From: Euphorbia lathyris
Taxonomy: Eukaryota > Streptophyta > Magnoliopsida > Malpighiales > Euphorbiaceae
NCBI RefSeq assembly: GCF_963576675.1
Contig: NC_088914.1
Location: forward strand, 16,037,001-16,101,000
Reading direction: 5' to 3'
Length of the DNA: 64,000 bases
Below are positions 53,931 to 64,000 of the stretch, in pieces. The notes beneath the pieces are model-generated. The model worked only from the letters and a program-made list of their open reading frames with translations, ran no database searches and was not told the origin of the DNA. The translations under genes were made by a program, and so were the position numbers. Numbering within the stretch: position 1 is the first letter of the stretch; every line of letters begins with the position of its first letter.

Positions 53931-55475
53931 TTTGGCAAAGGGGACCTCATGCGAGCCTCTGAAGCAAAAATGTTTCCGGAAGATGCCAAGATCTTTCGAG
54001 GAGCTCATGACCATGGCACAGACTTTTGTTAGGTATGATGACTGCGAACGTCCCGCCGGGTATGAGGAGTCGGACAGAGACAAGGCCAGGGGAGACGCAC
54101 CCAAGAAGGATAAGGGCAGACCGATTCCAGAGGTACGAGAGGACGCCAGAGCTCGCAAGGAAGCCCCAATGCCCTTTCCGACCCGCGCCGAGCGGGCAAA
54201 CTTAGAGCGAAGGGGAGATCGATCCCGCGGTAAGGAGGTGCATTACGCAGCTCAGAACCAGCCTCGCCGATTCACACAGCAAATCCCTTCTAGCGACAAG
54301 GTCAAGTCTCGAACGGAAAAAGAGTACTGCAAATATCACAAATCCTCCGGACATTCCACGGAAAACTGCTATCAGCTACAAAAGGAGATTGAGCAGTCAC
54401 AGAGCAGGGCGCACCACCAAAAATGATCAGGCAGAGGGAGCAGAGCTCGAAGCAGCGAAAAGCGGGCCGAGCAGAGGAGCCCAAGCGACCAAGGTACCAT
54501 GGGGAGATACACGTCATAAGGGAAGGGGCACCAGCGCTCTCCGCACCAGCGGAGAGCTCCCGTAAGAGGAAGGAAGTCGGGCAGACCTTAACGGTACAGC
54601 CACCCCTCCGGACCAGCCATTCAGAAGCTCTGGTCGTAACCATCAACATCGCTGGTTTCAAAATGCACCGGGTGCTGGTTGACACGGGAAGTTCGGTGAA
54701 CTTGCTCACATGGATGGCACTCCGCACAATGAAGAGTACTCACACTGCCCTAAGAGCCGGATCTTTCCCTCTGGTCGGCCTGTCGGAGATCGAAGTCCCG
54801 GTCAAGGGAGTTATCACATTGCCTACTATTTTCGCCGAAGGAGTCGAGAAAGCAGAGGAGACCGCAGAATGGGTGGTGGTAGATATTCCACTAGCCTACA
54901 ACGCCATCATCGGGAGGCCCCTGCTGGCTGCCCTGAGGGCCACGATTGACATCTCCAGTTTATGCTTGACCTTGCCAAGGCAACACGAAAGGATCGCCAT
55001 CCAGGGAGATCGCATGTTGGCTAAAAGATTGCAGTGGGAGGCAACTCAGCCCCGGACATCGCTCTACCTGGAGGACGGTCTGATGGACATGAGAGGATAC
55101 AATCCCGTGCCTATCGAGACGGTCGACGACTGCGTCCTTGGGGAAAATCGGACTGTAAAGATCGGGACCAGGCTCGCGTCCCCGTTGGCCAACGAAATCA
55201 GAGCTGTCCTATCGGAACACTCTGATGTGTTCGCTTGGTGCACCGAGGACATCACAGGGGTCTCACCTGATCAAGCAGTACACAAGCTAAGCATCGACCC
55301 CTCCGTCGAACCCTTAAAGCAGAGGATGCGAGTGCAGGCAAGGGACAAGCAGGTCGCAGTAAAGGCAGAAATTGACAAACTCCTAGCTATAAAATTTATT
55401 CGCGAAGTTAACTACCCAGACTGGCTTTCTAACGTTGTACTTGTAAAGAAAGCCAGATGGAAATACCGCATGTGA
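53931..55475 (+). pseudogene. G2 Gag C-terminal part, protease and RT start
   Basis: Resumes directly after the copia target duplication (LAKGTSCEPLKQKCFRKMP). Zinc knuckle CKYHKSSGHSTENC at about 54328-54369. A frame change near 54391 follows. The second frame (54423 on) gives the basic linker, protease VLVDTGSSVNLLT with AYNAIIGRPLL, then FAWCTEDITGVSPDQAVHK, KVQARDK-type linker and NYPDWLSNVVLVKKA. TGA at 55473-55475 replaces the Cys of RMCVDFT seen in G1. Confidence 0.9.
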
Positions 55476-57011
55476 GTAGATTTTACGAATGTTAATAAAG
55501 CTTGCCCCAAGGATTCTTACCCGCTGCCTAATATAGATCAGCTCCTTGATCAGACTGCTGGTCGCAAGATCTTGTCTCAGTTCGATGCTATCGCTGGTTT
55601 CCAGCAGATCCCTCTAGACCCTGCCGACCCCGAAAAAACCTCCTTCATTACGCATGAAGGCACGTATTGCTACAATGTCATGCTGTTTGGGTTAAAGAAT
55701 GCGGGAGCCACGTACCAGCATTTGGTAGACAAGATGTTCGCACATCTCATTGGCAAGACTGTACAATTGTATATTGATGACATGGTGGTTCTTAGCACCG
55801 AGGAAGGCGACCATCCGCAAGATTTGGCGGAGGTGTTTAAGATTTTCAGAGCCTATAACCTTAAGTTGAACCCGGAAAAATGTTTCTTTGGAATTCGCAG
55901 CGGTAAGTTCCTGGGCTGCGTGGTGTCGGAAAAGGGTATCGAGCCTAACCCCGCGAAGATCGAAGCGGTTTTGGCAATGGAGCCACCACGTGACCTGCAA
56001 GGGGTTCAAAGACTAAACGGAAGAATCATCGCCTTGGGGCGTTTTGTCTCTTGCTCGGCACAGCGGTGTTTGCCCTTTTACAAAGCAATAAAAAAGGAGC
56101 ATCCCTTTAAGTGGTCGGCGGACTGCCAGGCTGCGTTCAGCGCTATCAAAAGTTTCCTCACCACACCTCCACTACTGTCGGTGCCAGTACCAAAGCGGGA
56201 TATTCACCTATACTTCACCATCGCCGATGAGACGATAGGAGTCGTTTTAACCCAGGAAGAGGGGACAGAGCTTTACCCAATCTATTTTCTAAGCAAAGTA
56301 TTGAAGGGGGCCGAGGTCCGATACTCTGAGGTCGAAAAGGCTCTATTTGCTATAACTCAAGCGTCAGAGCGTTTAAGACCGTACTTCCAGGCATATACGG
56401 TTGTGGTCAGAACCAATTACCCACTGAAAAAGGCCGTCCAGAAACCAGAGGTCTCCGAATGAATCACCAACTGGTCCGTTCGGCTATCCCAATTCGACGT
56501 ACGTTTTGAGCCTCGCACGACGATCAAAGCTCAGGTACTATCCGACTTCATCGTCGAGTTCACCGGCTCATCGGCCACCAACCCCAAGATAGCAACGGCT
56601 CGCACCAGCGATGTCTGGACTATGAGCATAGATGGGTCCTGCGCTCCAGGATGGGCAGGCGCTGGCATAGCCATTCAAGGACCAAACAATCTCCGCATGC
56701 GGTACGCCGTCCGGCTCAATTTCCCAACCACAAATAATCAGGCAGAGTATGAGGCCTTGATCGCAGCTCTTAGATTATCAACAACCATAGTGAGCGGACA
56801 GCTGACAATATACTCGGACTCAAAGCTCGTCGTTAGCCACGTCAGCGGCACCTACAAGGCTAAAGATCCGACAATGTGCCAATACTTGGCCCTCGCCACA
56901 TCCTTGATCAACGAACTCAAAACAAAAGGGATAACCCTCGACCTCATACTGGTACCATATGAGGAGAACGAGGAAGCGGACGCTATCGTCGCTCTTGCAG
57001 CGGGCGAATAG
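55476..57011 (+). pseudogene. G2 reverse transcriptase and RNase H
   Basis: RT continues with VNKACPKDSY, QFDAIAGFQQIPLD, LFGLKNAGATYQ and an intact YIDDMVV palm motif. Connection: GIEPNPAKIEAVLAM, GRFVSCSAQRCLPF. TGA at 56460-56462 precedes ITNWSVRLSQFDV. RNase H: SIDGSCAPGWAGAGI, AEYEALIAALRL, YSDSKLVVSHVSG. It ends at TAG 57009-57011 after AAGE, the same position as the stop in G1. Confidence 0.92.
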
Positions 57012-58346
57012 ACTAATGACCCGACCACCCTCATCGAGGTCGCCGGGGCCCCAGCTATTCGCGTAGTAAGCTCGCTACAGATCAACCCGGATGATGCCGC
57101 GGCAGGGGGATGGAGAAGCCCAATCATCAGATATCTTCAGGATGGAACACTCCCCGAGGACCGGACGCAGGCGTCCCTCGTGGTCCGACGTTCGTGGCGT
57201 TATGCGCTACATGATGACCTGCTTTATCGGAAATCTGCCACGCATCCCTGGCTGCGCTGTATCTCTGAGGAGGAGGGCGATCACTGTCTGAAAGAAATTC
57301 AACAGGGCATCTGTAGCTCGCATCAGGGCGCCCGAACAATTGCAAAGAAGGCTCAGCTTCAAGGGCTCTACTGGCAAACCATGGATTCTGACGCAACACG
57401 ACTAGTTCGCAGTTGTTAGGCGTGTCAGCTACACGCCAACACTCATCACGCCCCGGCCGCTCCATTCAAGGGCATTATCACACCTTGGCCATTCGCAGTA
57501 TGGGGCATTGACCTGCTCGGCCCTTTTCCGATGGCTCTGGCGCAGAAGTGTTTTGTCATAGTGGCGATCGATCATTTTACCAAATGGATCGAGGCCGAAG
57601 CGATCGCCAAGATAACGGCAGATAATGTAATCGGGTTTCTCAAACGAACAATCATATACCGATTTGAGATCCCTCACTCTTTTATCACGGATAACGGGAG
57701 GCAGTTCGACTATGGTCAGTTCCGCGATTTCTACGAAGAATGGGGTATCAGAGGACGATACACCTCGGTCGCGCACCCTCAGAGCAATGGCCTCACAGAG
57801 GTAAGCAACCGGACGCTCCTACGAGGAATCAAAACGCGCCTCTCCGACCAAGGCAGGGCGTGGCCCGACCACATCGCAGCAATATTATGGTCATACCGCA
57901 CTACCCCTCACTCGGGGACAGGACGCACTCCTTTTTTTCTCGCATACGGAGCCGAAGCCATGGCGCCATCTGAAATCATCCTTCGCTCCCCCAGACTGAC
58001 CAATTTCGAAGAAGTCGATAATAACGTGGAGCTCGCAGAAGCTAGTGACCGACTGGAGGAAGAGCGCCTTAATGCTCTATTACACATCACGACCCATAAG
58101 CAGAACATAGCGCGATATCACGACAGAAGAGTTCGCCCTCGCACTTTTCAAGTCGGGGACCTTATGCTCAGAGACGCCGCAGCCGCGCAGTCCCCTTTGG
58201 CTCAGGGCAAGCTCGGCCAATCATGGGAAGGACCATACAAGATCGACACCGTTCTCCACAATGGCACTTACAAGATCGCCTCTTTAGACGGGTTAGTCTA
58301 CGACAATAGCTGGAATATCCAGACATTGAAGAAGTATTATCAATAG
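57012..58346 (+). pseudogene. G2 integrase
   Basis: Zinc-binding N-terminus around 57210-57440 (CLKEIQQGICSSHQGA, then RSC-stop-ACQLH with TAG at 57417-57419). From 57531 the core is open: IVAIDHFTKWIEAEAI (Asp), FITDNGRQFD (Asp), SNGLTEVSNRTLL (Glu). The C-terminal domain has FQVGDLMLRDA and LGQSWEGPYKI and ends LKKYYQ. No chromodomain, consistent with Tat. Confidence 0.92.
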
Positions 58347-58451
58347 CTTGTAAGGAAAGTTATCAATAAAAGTCTCTCGTTTCTTTACTTTGCGTGTTGT
58401 TCAAAAAACTTTACCTTGACGAAGATCGCAAGCGAACTCCCTAGTTGAAGA

Positions 58452-59080
58452 GCATCTACATGCCATCCAAAGGCCTTGTCGAGCATCTCAATCGCTCACG
58501 TAATCGACCAACAACCCCATATTGTTATCGATTGCTCTAAAGCGGGCACAACTATGCACTTTCCGCTACCAGAGCATCTACATGCCATCCAAAGGCCTTG
58601 TCGAGCATCTCAATCGCTCACATAATCGACCAACAATCCCATATTGTTATCGATTGCTCTTAAGCGGGCACAAGTATGCATTTTCCGCTACCAGAGCATC
58701 TACATGCCATCCAAAGGCCTTGTCGAGCATCTCAATCGCTCACATAATCGACCAACAATCCCACATTGTTATCGATTGCTCTTAAGTGGGCACAAGTATG
58801 CATTTTCCGCTACTAGAGCATCTATATTCCATCCAAAGGCCTTGTCGAGCATCTCAATCGCTCACATAACCGACCAACAACCCCATATTGTTATCGATTG
58901 CTCTAAAGCGGGCACAACTATGCACATTCCGCAACCAAAGCAGCTACATGCCTTCCAAAGGTCTTATGACACATCTCGAGCGGCTACATAATCAACCAGC
59001 AATCCTTTATTGTTATCATTTGCTCAAACGCGGGCACAACGCTGCGCGTTCCGTCGAAAAAGCATCTAAAATGCTATCGA
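58452..59080. repeat. 122-bp tandem repeat array of G2 (about five units)
   Basis: GCATCTACATG-like starts at 58452, 58574, 58696, 58818, 58940 and 59062, an exact 122-bp period. Units contain AACAAT-CCCAT-ATTGTT (two have AACAAC in the left stem; the last complete unit is more diverged). The reverse complement of the G1 unit aligns with it (AAAGG, CGAGCATCTC, CCCAT, CGATTG blocks), so the arrays are homologous and lie in the same place after pol. Confidence 0.93.
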
Positions 59081-59278
59081 CTACATCATCGGGCCCCGTT
59101 AGATAACACTAGAAAAATGCATTAACGCTCACTAAGGAAGAAGATTTGAGCCTATACACGAGAAAGAAAAATCACATAAGCTTATATTTGATACCAAAGC
59201 AAACATTACATAAATCCATAACAGAAAGGCCCCAACAACAGCCAAAACACAGGAAACTACAGATCAAACACGTCACCA

Positions 59279-59965
59279 TCACGCAAGTTTGGCACGGACA
59301 CTGTCAGGGTTCGGAATGGCACCCGCGTCCATAAGGGCTTGATGCACTGCTCGCCAGTCGATGCATTCGTCCGTATTATGCCCGTTCTGCCGATGATACA
59401 AGCATGCTTTCCCCACATGAGTCACTCGGTGTGCCGGTATAGGCCCCAGAAATCCCTGCCTTGAGAATTCGAGAAAGACTACGCTGCGAGGTTTCACCGG
59501 ATTGACAAACGTCGCCCCATGTGGACGGCTTGGCGAAGCATGGCGCCCTATACGACGGTTTTCCAGCACAAGAGGAAGGTTCATAACCCGATCTAATTCG
59601 TCGAATAGCAGCCGCCTAACCCAGGCAGGATGAGGATTTGTCACGGGCACCACCGACTCGTCCGGGTTCAGGAACCCTATCCCATCTTGCGACCAGATTT
59701 TCTTCTCAGTAGAAGAAAAGGCACTGACAACAACTTCGCATGAGTCAGTAGCGGATCCAGTATAGGGTGCGGAACTCTCACTCTCCCCGTTTCGAATTCT
59801 CCGGGACAAACTCTGATTCATCCATACTGGAGACGCATATCGAACCTTTTTGTCTAGCTCGTGGTCATCCCTCGGGGGACAATACACATAGGGATGAGGC
59901 ATCACCGATATAGCTTTCTGGACCTCGAGGACCTTAGCAGAATCCACGACATCTCGAAGTGACAT
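59279..59965 (-). CDS. Antisense gene B of G2: 228-residue zinc-knuckle protein
   Basis: Homologue of 8306-8998 on the strand opposite to gag-pol. Starts MSLRDVVDSAKVLEVQKA, shares PHPYVYCPP, VSAFSSTEKKIWSQDG, RRIGRHASPSRPHG and SVVFLEFSRQG, and ends with the knuckle CLYHRQNGHNTDEC and DWRAVHQALMD. The frame is intact, with only small indels against the G1 copy. This stands out in an element whose gag-pol has at least six lesions. Role unknown. Confidence 0.72.
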   Translation of the reverse strand: MSLRDVVDSAKVLEVQKAISVMPHPYVYCPPRDDHELDKKVRYASPVWMNQSLSRRIRNGESESSAPYTGSATDSCEVVVSAFSSTEKKIWSQDGIGFLNPDESVVPVTNPHPAWVRRLLFDELDRVMNLPLVLENRRIGRHASPSRPHGATFVNPVKPRSVVFLEFSRQGFLGPIPAHRVTHVGKACLYHRQNGHNTDECIDWRAVHQALMDAGAIPNPDSVRAKLA

Positions 59966-60062
59966 CTCAGCGGAGCTCGGAATAACAAAGTCAACTACGA
60001 AGTATGAACGTTTGAAAATAGTTGACCACATAAAACGAAAACTGCAAGCAAAAATCGACTCC

Positions 60063-60070
60063 TATTTATA
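60063..60070 (-). promoter_or_regulatory. TATA box of antisense gene B (G2)
   Basis: GCTATAAATAGGAG on the minus strand, 98 bases before the ATG (59965). Identical over 14 bases to the G1 counterpart. Confidence 0.68.
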
Positions 60071-60232
60071 GCAAAGAACGACAAGACTTGAAAAACAGAT
60101 CAGGGAAGCTCAAATCAAATCAGGATGCAAAGTGATGATCACATTACTGCCACAAAATCCACAAAGATACCAATTGTACAGAAATCATTACAACTTTGAA
60201 AAAACAAGAAAGCAACAGATAAACAGTCTAAA

Positions 60233-62808
60233 TCACTTCTTGAAACGAGCACAAAACTCTACAGCTTTCTTTTGGGCCGTCTTATCATACACATTTGGAG
60301 AAAATATAACCTCCGGAGGCACGTCATACCCGGCAGAATGGGCAGCGGCGATCAGCATCATCCTATCCATTTTGATCAGCTTCTTCTCGCGCTGACCCGC
60401 AAGAGCGCGTAGCTCGCTGGCCTCCTTCCAGGAAGCTTCAAGATCCCGCTTCAGATTCTCGTTCTCTTCGGACAGCGCGTCCGCTTGTCTGGCTCTCTCG
60501 TCAATTTTTTCCTTCAGTCGGCGGGTCCATAGGGTGGCGAACTTGAGCATAACTCTGTAAGAACGAATTTTCTCGACATCAAGTTTCAATTTTTTCGCCA
60601 GCTCCACCCTACCTGCTGTCTCCACCTTTAGCTTCTCGGCCAGTACATCTATCTCGCCCTCTCGGCGCTCCAGCAGTTCCCCGGCTGCGGCGACCTTCCC
60701 ATTCGCAGTTTCTAGATCTTTCACCGCGTTCCGCAGGCCTTGCTCCATGTCCCAAAACAGGTTCTCGTCGTTAACACACATATCAAAGATCGTGTTCGCA
60801 TTTTGAATGGCCTGTGTCAAAACAGCATAACTCATTACACAGTGGATGGAAACAAATTTACGTGAGCAAGACAAGCGAGCTTACCACACCAAGCGCCGAT
60901 AAGGTCTCCACGCCGAGATTCATCTTCGACATGCCGTCCATCCTGACAACTTCCCCGGGCACCTTAGCCACGCGAGCCATCGCCCGAGCTAGTTCAGATG
61001 TCGCCATATTCGAATGGACCGACAAGCCCATAACATACTCACGAAACTTGGCAATCTTCACATCCATTCTCTTCATCATTTCAGGATGATCGCCTACGCA
61101 ATCCATCATCCCGGCTCCTGCGTCGGACCCACCCTCAGTACACGCTCGCTTAGAGCTGTCAGTGTCTCCAGCCACATCATCTACATCACGAACTTGGTCG
61201 CTCATCATCCCAGCCACGGCTTTGCCCTTATCTTTCTTACGTTTCCGGGTAAGGGGCCCCTGGAGTTGGTTCTCAATCTGCTCCTCCTCAACAACCGTCA
61301 CCTCGGCAGCTTGCTCGGCCTCCTGCCCCTCCACGGGCATACCTTCTAGAATGTCTACAGCAACTTCAAGCTCTTCGTGCACCGAGAGCACGCCGCCCAT
61401 GCTCTAAACCACCTGGTTCGCATCTTCGAGCGAGGAAAACGACGCCAGAGATCCGGAAGCAACGGAAAAAGCTTCCTCCGCGGTATCAAGGCCAACCCCA
61501 AACTCGTTTGGATCAAAGTCCATGCTGACGCGGGGATCTCTGGGACCTGCATGACAAAGAAGGATGACAAATTTAGACTACATAACAACAATAGCACATC
61601 GAGAAAAAAAGGACCAAAACCTACAACCCTGACCCCTCACCTACAACAGCAACATTCATAGAAATTGCTTCTAGTTCCGCCAATTCTCCGGCTTTGAAGT
61701 TGTATCCGCGCTTCCACCTCTCAAAATCCGCCGCTGTCCATTCGGATATCTGAGCCATTCGCCATTGGTTCCAGATGTAGTACCCCGCGGCTAAAAAATG
61801 ACGAACGAGCTCATCGACATCTTGCTTACGGTCTTTATCTGTCGGAAGCCCTTTTAAGTAAGACACAAGCTGCACCTCAAAAGGCAACTTTTCTTGAGGC
61901 TTCAGCCAACGACTGTGATACATAGGTTCCTCGTTCCACACTACTCGGAAAGGGAAATCGCCATCCAACTTTCGCACCAGAAAGTAGCGATGCCTATACT
62001 CATGAAGTTTATCCTTCAAACCGCCAATCACTTTGAACTTTTGGTGCGAGAAGGTAACGTGTTGTGAACGGGGGCCCTTATTCGGCCGAAAGAACTCGCG
62101 AAATACCAACCCAGTCGCCCGATATCCAGCCGACCGGCATAACGAATAGAAGGCCACCATCATCCTCCACCAGTTCGGATGGATTTGACCAGCACACAAG
62201 TCATATTCCTTCAGAACCTCCACGAAGAAGGGAAGTAGGGGCAACCGCATCCTCGATTCAAGCTGCTCCTCATAAACGATAAGCTCGTTCGTGCCACCTG
62301 CATGATGAGCACGGATATCTTCCCCGAGCGCGACCAGTTCGTAGGGCTTTCCCAATCGATACACCTCAGAAATAGCGGCCAAATCCTCGGCAACAATAAT
62401 ACTATGCGCATCTTCAACCGACAAAGATTCCGGCCTTTTTGGCCGCTTGACTCCCTCGAATCGACGACCATCAATATTAGTAACCCCAGCGGCACGAGTC
62501 CATACCCTCTAACGCATTTCCTCGTAGATCGAGGCCAGGGGGCGCTCTTCGGTAATCAACCCCTCTGGTACCACCACCACTACCTCAAGAACTCCGGCGG
62601 CAACTCCCCCTAACGGCCGCTCAACGTTAGGCAGCACGCGCTCTAGGATTTTCTTCCTCTTTATCGCCGCAGAGGCACTCTCCTCTCCTGCGTTCGGTCG
62701 CCTTTTCCTTTTTACGACCCGAGTTCGCGAAGCGTCCCGCAGCGTAAAGTCACCCGGTGTGACGGGCGGCAGTCTTTTTAGGGCTCCCCGTGAAGAACCC
62801 TCTGACAT
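60233..62808 (-). pseudogene. Antisense gene A of G2: three-exon protein, two nonsense codons
   Basis: Exons 62808-61641, 61546-60885 and 60811-60233, with GT-AG borders, join in phase to 803 codons. Starts MSEGSSRGALKRLPPVTPGD. Exon 1 contains LPLLPFFVEVLKEYDLCAGQ and HPNWWRMMVAFYSLCRSAGY (transposase_28-like). Exon 2 is acidic with KRKKDKGK; exon 3 is a long coiled coil ending VEFCARFKK. TAG at 62511-62509 and TAG at 61406-61404 interrupt it. These differ in place from the G1 stops, so each copy decayed independently from an open ancestor. Confidence 0.78.
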
Positions 62809-63064
62809 ACTCCCCTCCCCAGAATAAAACAAAGAAAAAGAGCGAAAGAAAGGAGAGTTTAGGGGTACAACTGACCTCGCAAACGGGTATGAATAGCGTC
62901 GTAAGGAAAAGTCAGCAAATCTCCGTCAACTAATATATCCGCTACCCAGGACGAGCAACTAGAACGAGAAACACCGACTTCAACCGTAGCACAGGGACGG
63001 TACAGAGGCAAAGAGCAAAACAATTTCTAGCAAAGTAAACCACAAAAAAGGGTTCACCCCTGCA

Positions 63065-63071
63065 TTTTATA
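63065..63071 (-). promoter_or_regulatory. TATA box of antisense gene A (G2)
   Basis: TATAAAA on the minus strand, about 257 bases before the ATG at 62808; equivalent in position to 5160-5167 of G1. Confidence 0.55.
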
Positions 63072-63331
63072 GACAGCCAAAAGACGGAGGCGCCGGTAGG
63101 GCACGGTGTCCAAGGTAGCTTTTACGGCGCATGCAGAGGCATTTAATGAGGAGGCAATTAATGATGCACTAATACCCACAACGCACGCGCGGTTTTCTGA
63201 ACGGTCTCAGGAAGATAAACGGGTACCTTCACACCCAGCTGTCCACCACTTGTTAAAAGAAGGCCAAAGTCCTTTCGAGCTACTACCTCCTCGCATACAA
63301 TACTCGGCTGATTTGGACGAGGGGGACTACT

Positions 63332-63629
63332 TGATTCGGATTATGACACTAAGGCCCAGGGGCGGCCCATCATGCGATCAAGTGGCAGATGGCCCCCAGG
63401 CCCAGGACTGTCCGGTATAAATAACCCATTCAAGGAGGAAGGGGGGGGGGGAACTCTTTCTTATTTTTCTTTACTTCATTCACACTAGCCTAAAAAGCTC
63501 TCTAAGAATAACTAACTGTCTTAATCTTTGGAGTATCCGCAGGGACCGATCCCCGCGCAGAGCCGGCCCACGAGAAGAGCAATATCTCCCCGACGGAGCC
63601 CTGGATCACTATTCCGCATTCCCAGATTA
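63332..63629 (+). repeat. 3' LTR of G2
   Basis: Partner of 43174-43471. Preceded by the purine tract GAGGGGGACTACT (63319-63331). Confidence 0.92.
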
Positions 63630-64000
63630 TTTTTTTTATCGAACTTTATTCTTCCTTTTTCCATGATGCAGCACTTATAATTACATCATCAACACATTAA
63701 TTCTATAATTCCATTGATGATGAATGATTTATGGGTTAGTTTTATTTAGGAGTGCATTAGATTTGAATTTAAATTTTAAGTACTTCGTTTATATGTTTTT
63801 TATATAAATTAAATTTTCATTTTTGGTTTAATATTTTAAGTTCAACATACTAAATATTTTATTTTTTTTATAATATTATGATTTGAACCGAATTTTACGA
63901 TTTGATTCACGAGTTACGATTCGTAAAATGAGGATTTCAATTTAAGAGTCGAATCTCGATTTGACAACTATGCTTTTAACATTAATATTTACATTTACAC
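63630..64000. repeat. Continuation of the host tandem duplication, then AT-rich DNA
   Basis: 63630 to about 63862 matches 42838-43075 (copy A). After that the sequence diverges and holds GATTCGTAAAATGAGG-like palindromic phrases. No gene. Confidence 0.8.

Larger units (their letters stand above)
43174..63629 (+). mobile_element. Ty3/gypsy LTR retrotransposon, Tat-like (element G2), split by a copia insertion
   Basis: About 11 kb of gypsy sequence once the 9.5-kb copia element is removed. LTRs of about 298 bp (43174-43471 and 63332-63629) start TGATTCGG and end CCCAGATTA, flanked by TTTTT. The TTTTT duplication is weak alone, but the restored host tandem repeat confirms the borders. Layout mirrors G1: gag, protease, RT, RNase H, integrase, 122-bp tandem repeats, two antisense genes, purine tract GAGGGGGACTACT, LTR. 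LTR copies differ at only a few positions plus a G-run, so G2 is younger than G1. All major ORFs carry stops or frameshifts. Confidence 0.93.

Noticed and set aside
58522..59106. Overlapping short ORFs in the G2 repeat array
   Set aside because: They repeat with the 122-bp unit and have no counterpart in G1.

Overview
This is nuclear DNA of a flowering plant, most likely a eudicot. It has AT-rich intergenic DNA, GT-AG introns, an intact GDSL esterase/lipase gene, a plant-type O-fucosyltransferase gene and many nested plant transposable elements. Nothing in it looks bacterial or viral. All comparisons were made by eye, without database searches.

Layout. (1) 1-4121, minus: the first ten coding exons of an O-fucosyltransferase-family gene that runs off the left edge. 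(2) 4603-15414, minus: a full-length Ty3/gypsy element of Tat type (element G1), with 300-bp LTRs and a 5-bp target duplication. (3) 15690-16830: a plant-mobile-domain pseudogene and one copy of an unnamed 370-bp repeat. (4) 17373-20421: MITEs and foldback elements in AT-rich DNA. (5) 20535-32931, plus: a five-exon GDSL esterase gene. Its third exon is separated from its second by an 8.5-kb intron holding a 6.2-kb L1-type LINE and two long-inverted-repeat (MULE-like) elements. (6) 33664-41861: repeat and LINE remnants, a gypsy RT remnant and low-complexity DNA. (7) 43174-63629, plus: a second Tat-type element (G2), related to G1, whose gag is split by a complete 9.5-kb Ty1/copia element (44452-53925). 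G2 itself sits inside an older 333-bp tandem duplication.

The most interesting content is shared by G1 and G2. Between the end of pol and the 3' LTR, each carries two genes on the strand opposite to gag-pol. Each gene has its own TATA box. The first is a three-exon gene of about 800 codons; the second is a single-exon gene of about 230 codons with a zinc knuckle resembling that of Gag. Between these genes and the end of pol lies an array of 122/123-bp tandem repeats. The repeat sequence has diverged between the elements, but a small hairpin in it keeps pairing through compensatory changes. Additional and antisense ORFs are known in Tat-lineage elements; the paired promoters, the Gag-like knuckle and the covarying satellite hairpin are the parts worth testing. 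All gag-pol genes seen here are broken by stops or frameshifts. The GDSL gene looks intact, and so does the visible part of the O-fucosyltransferase gene.
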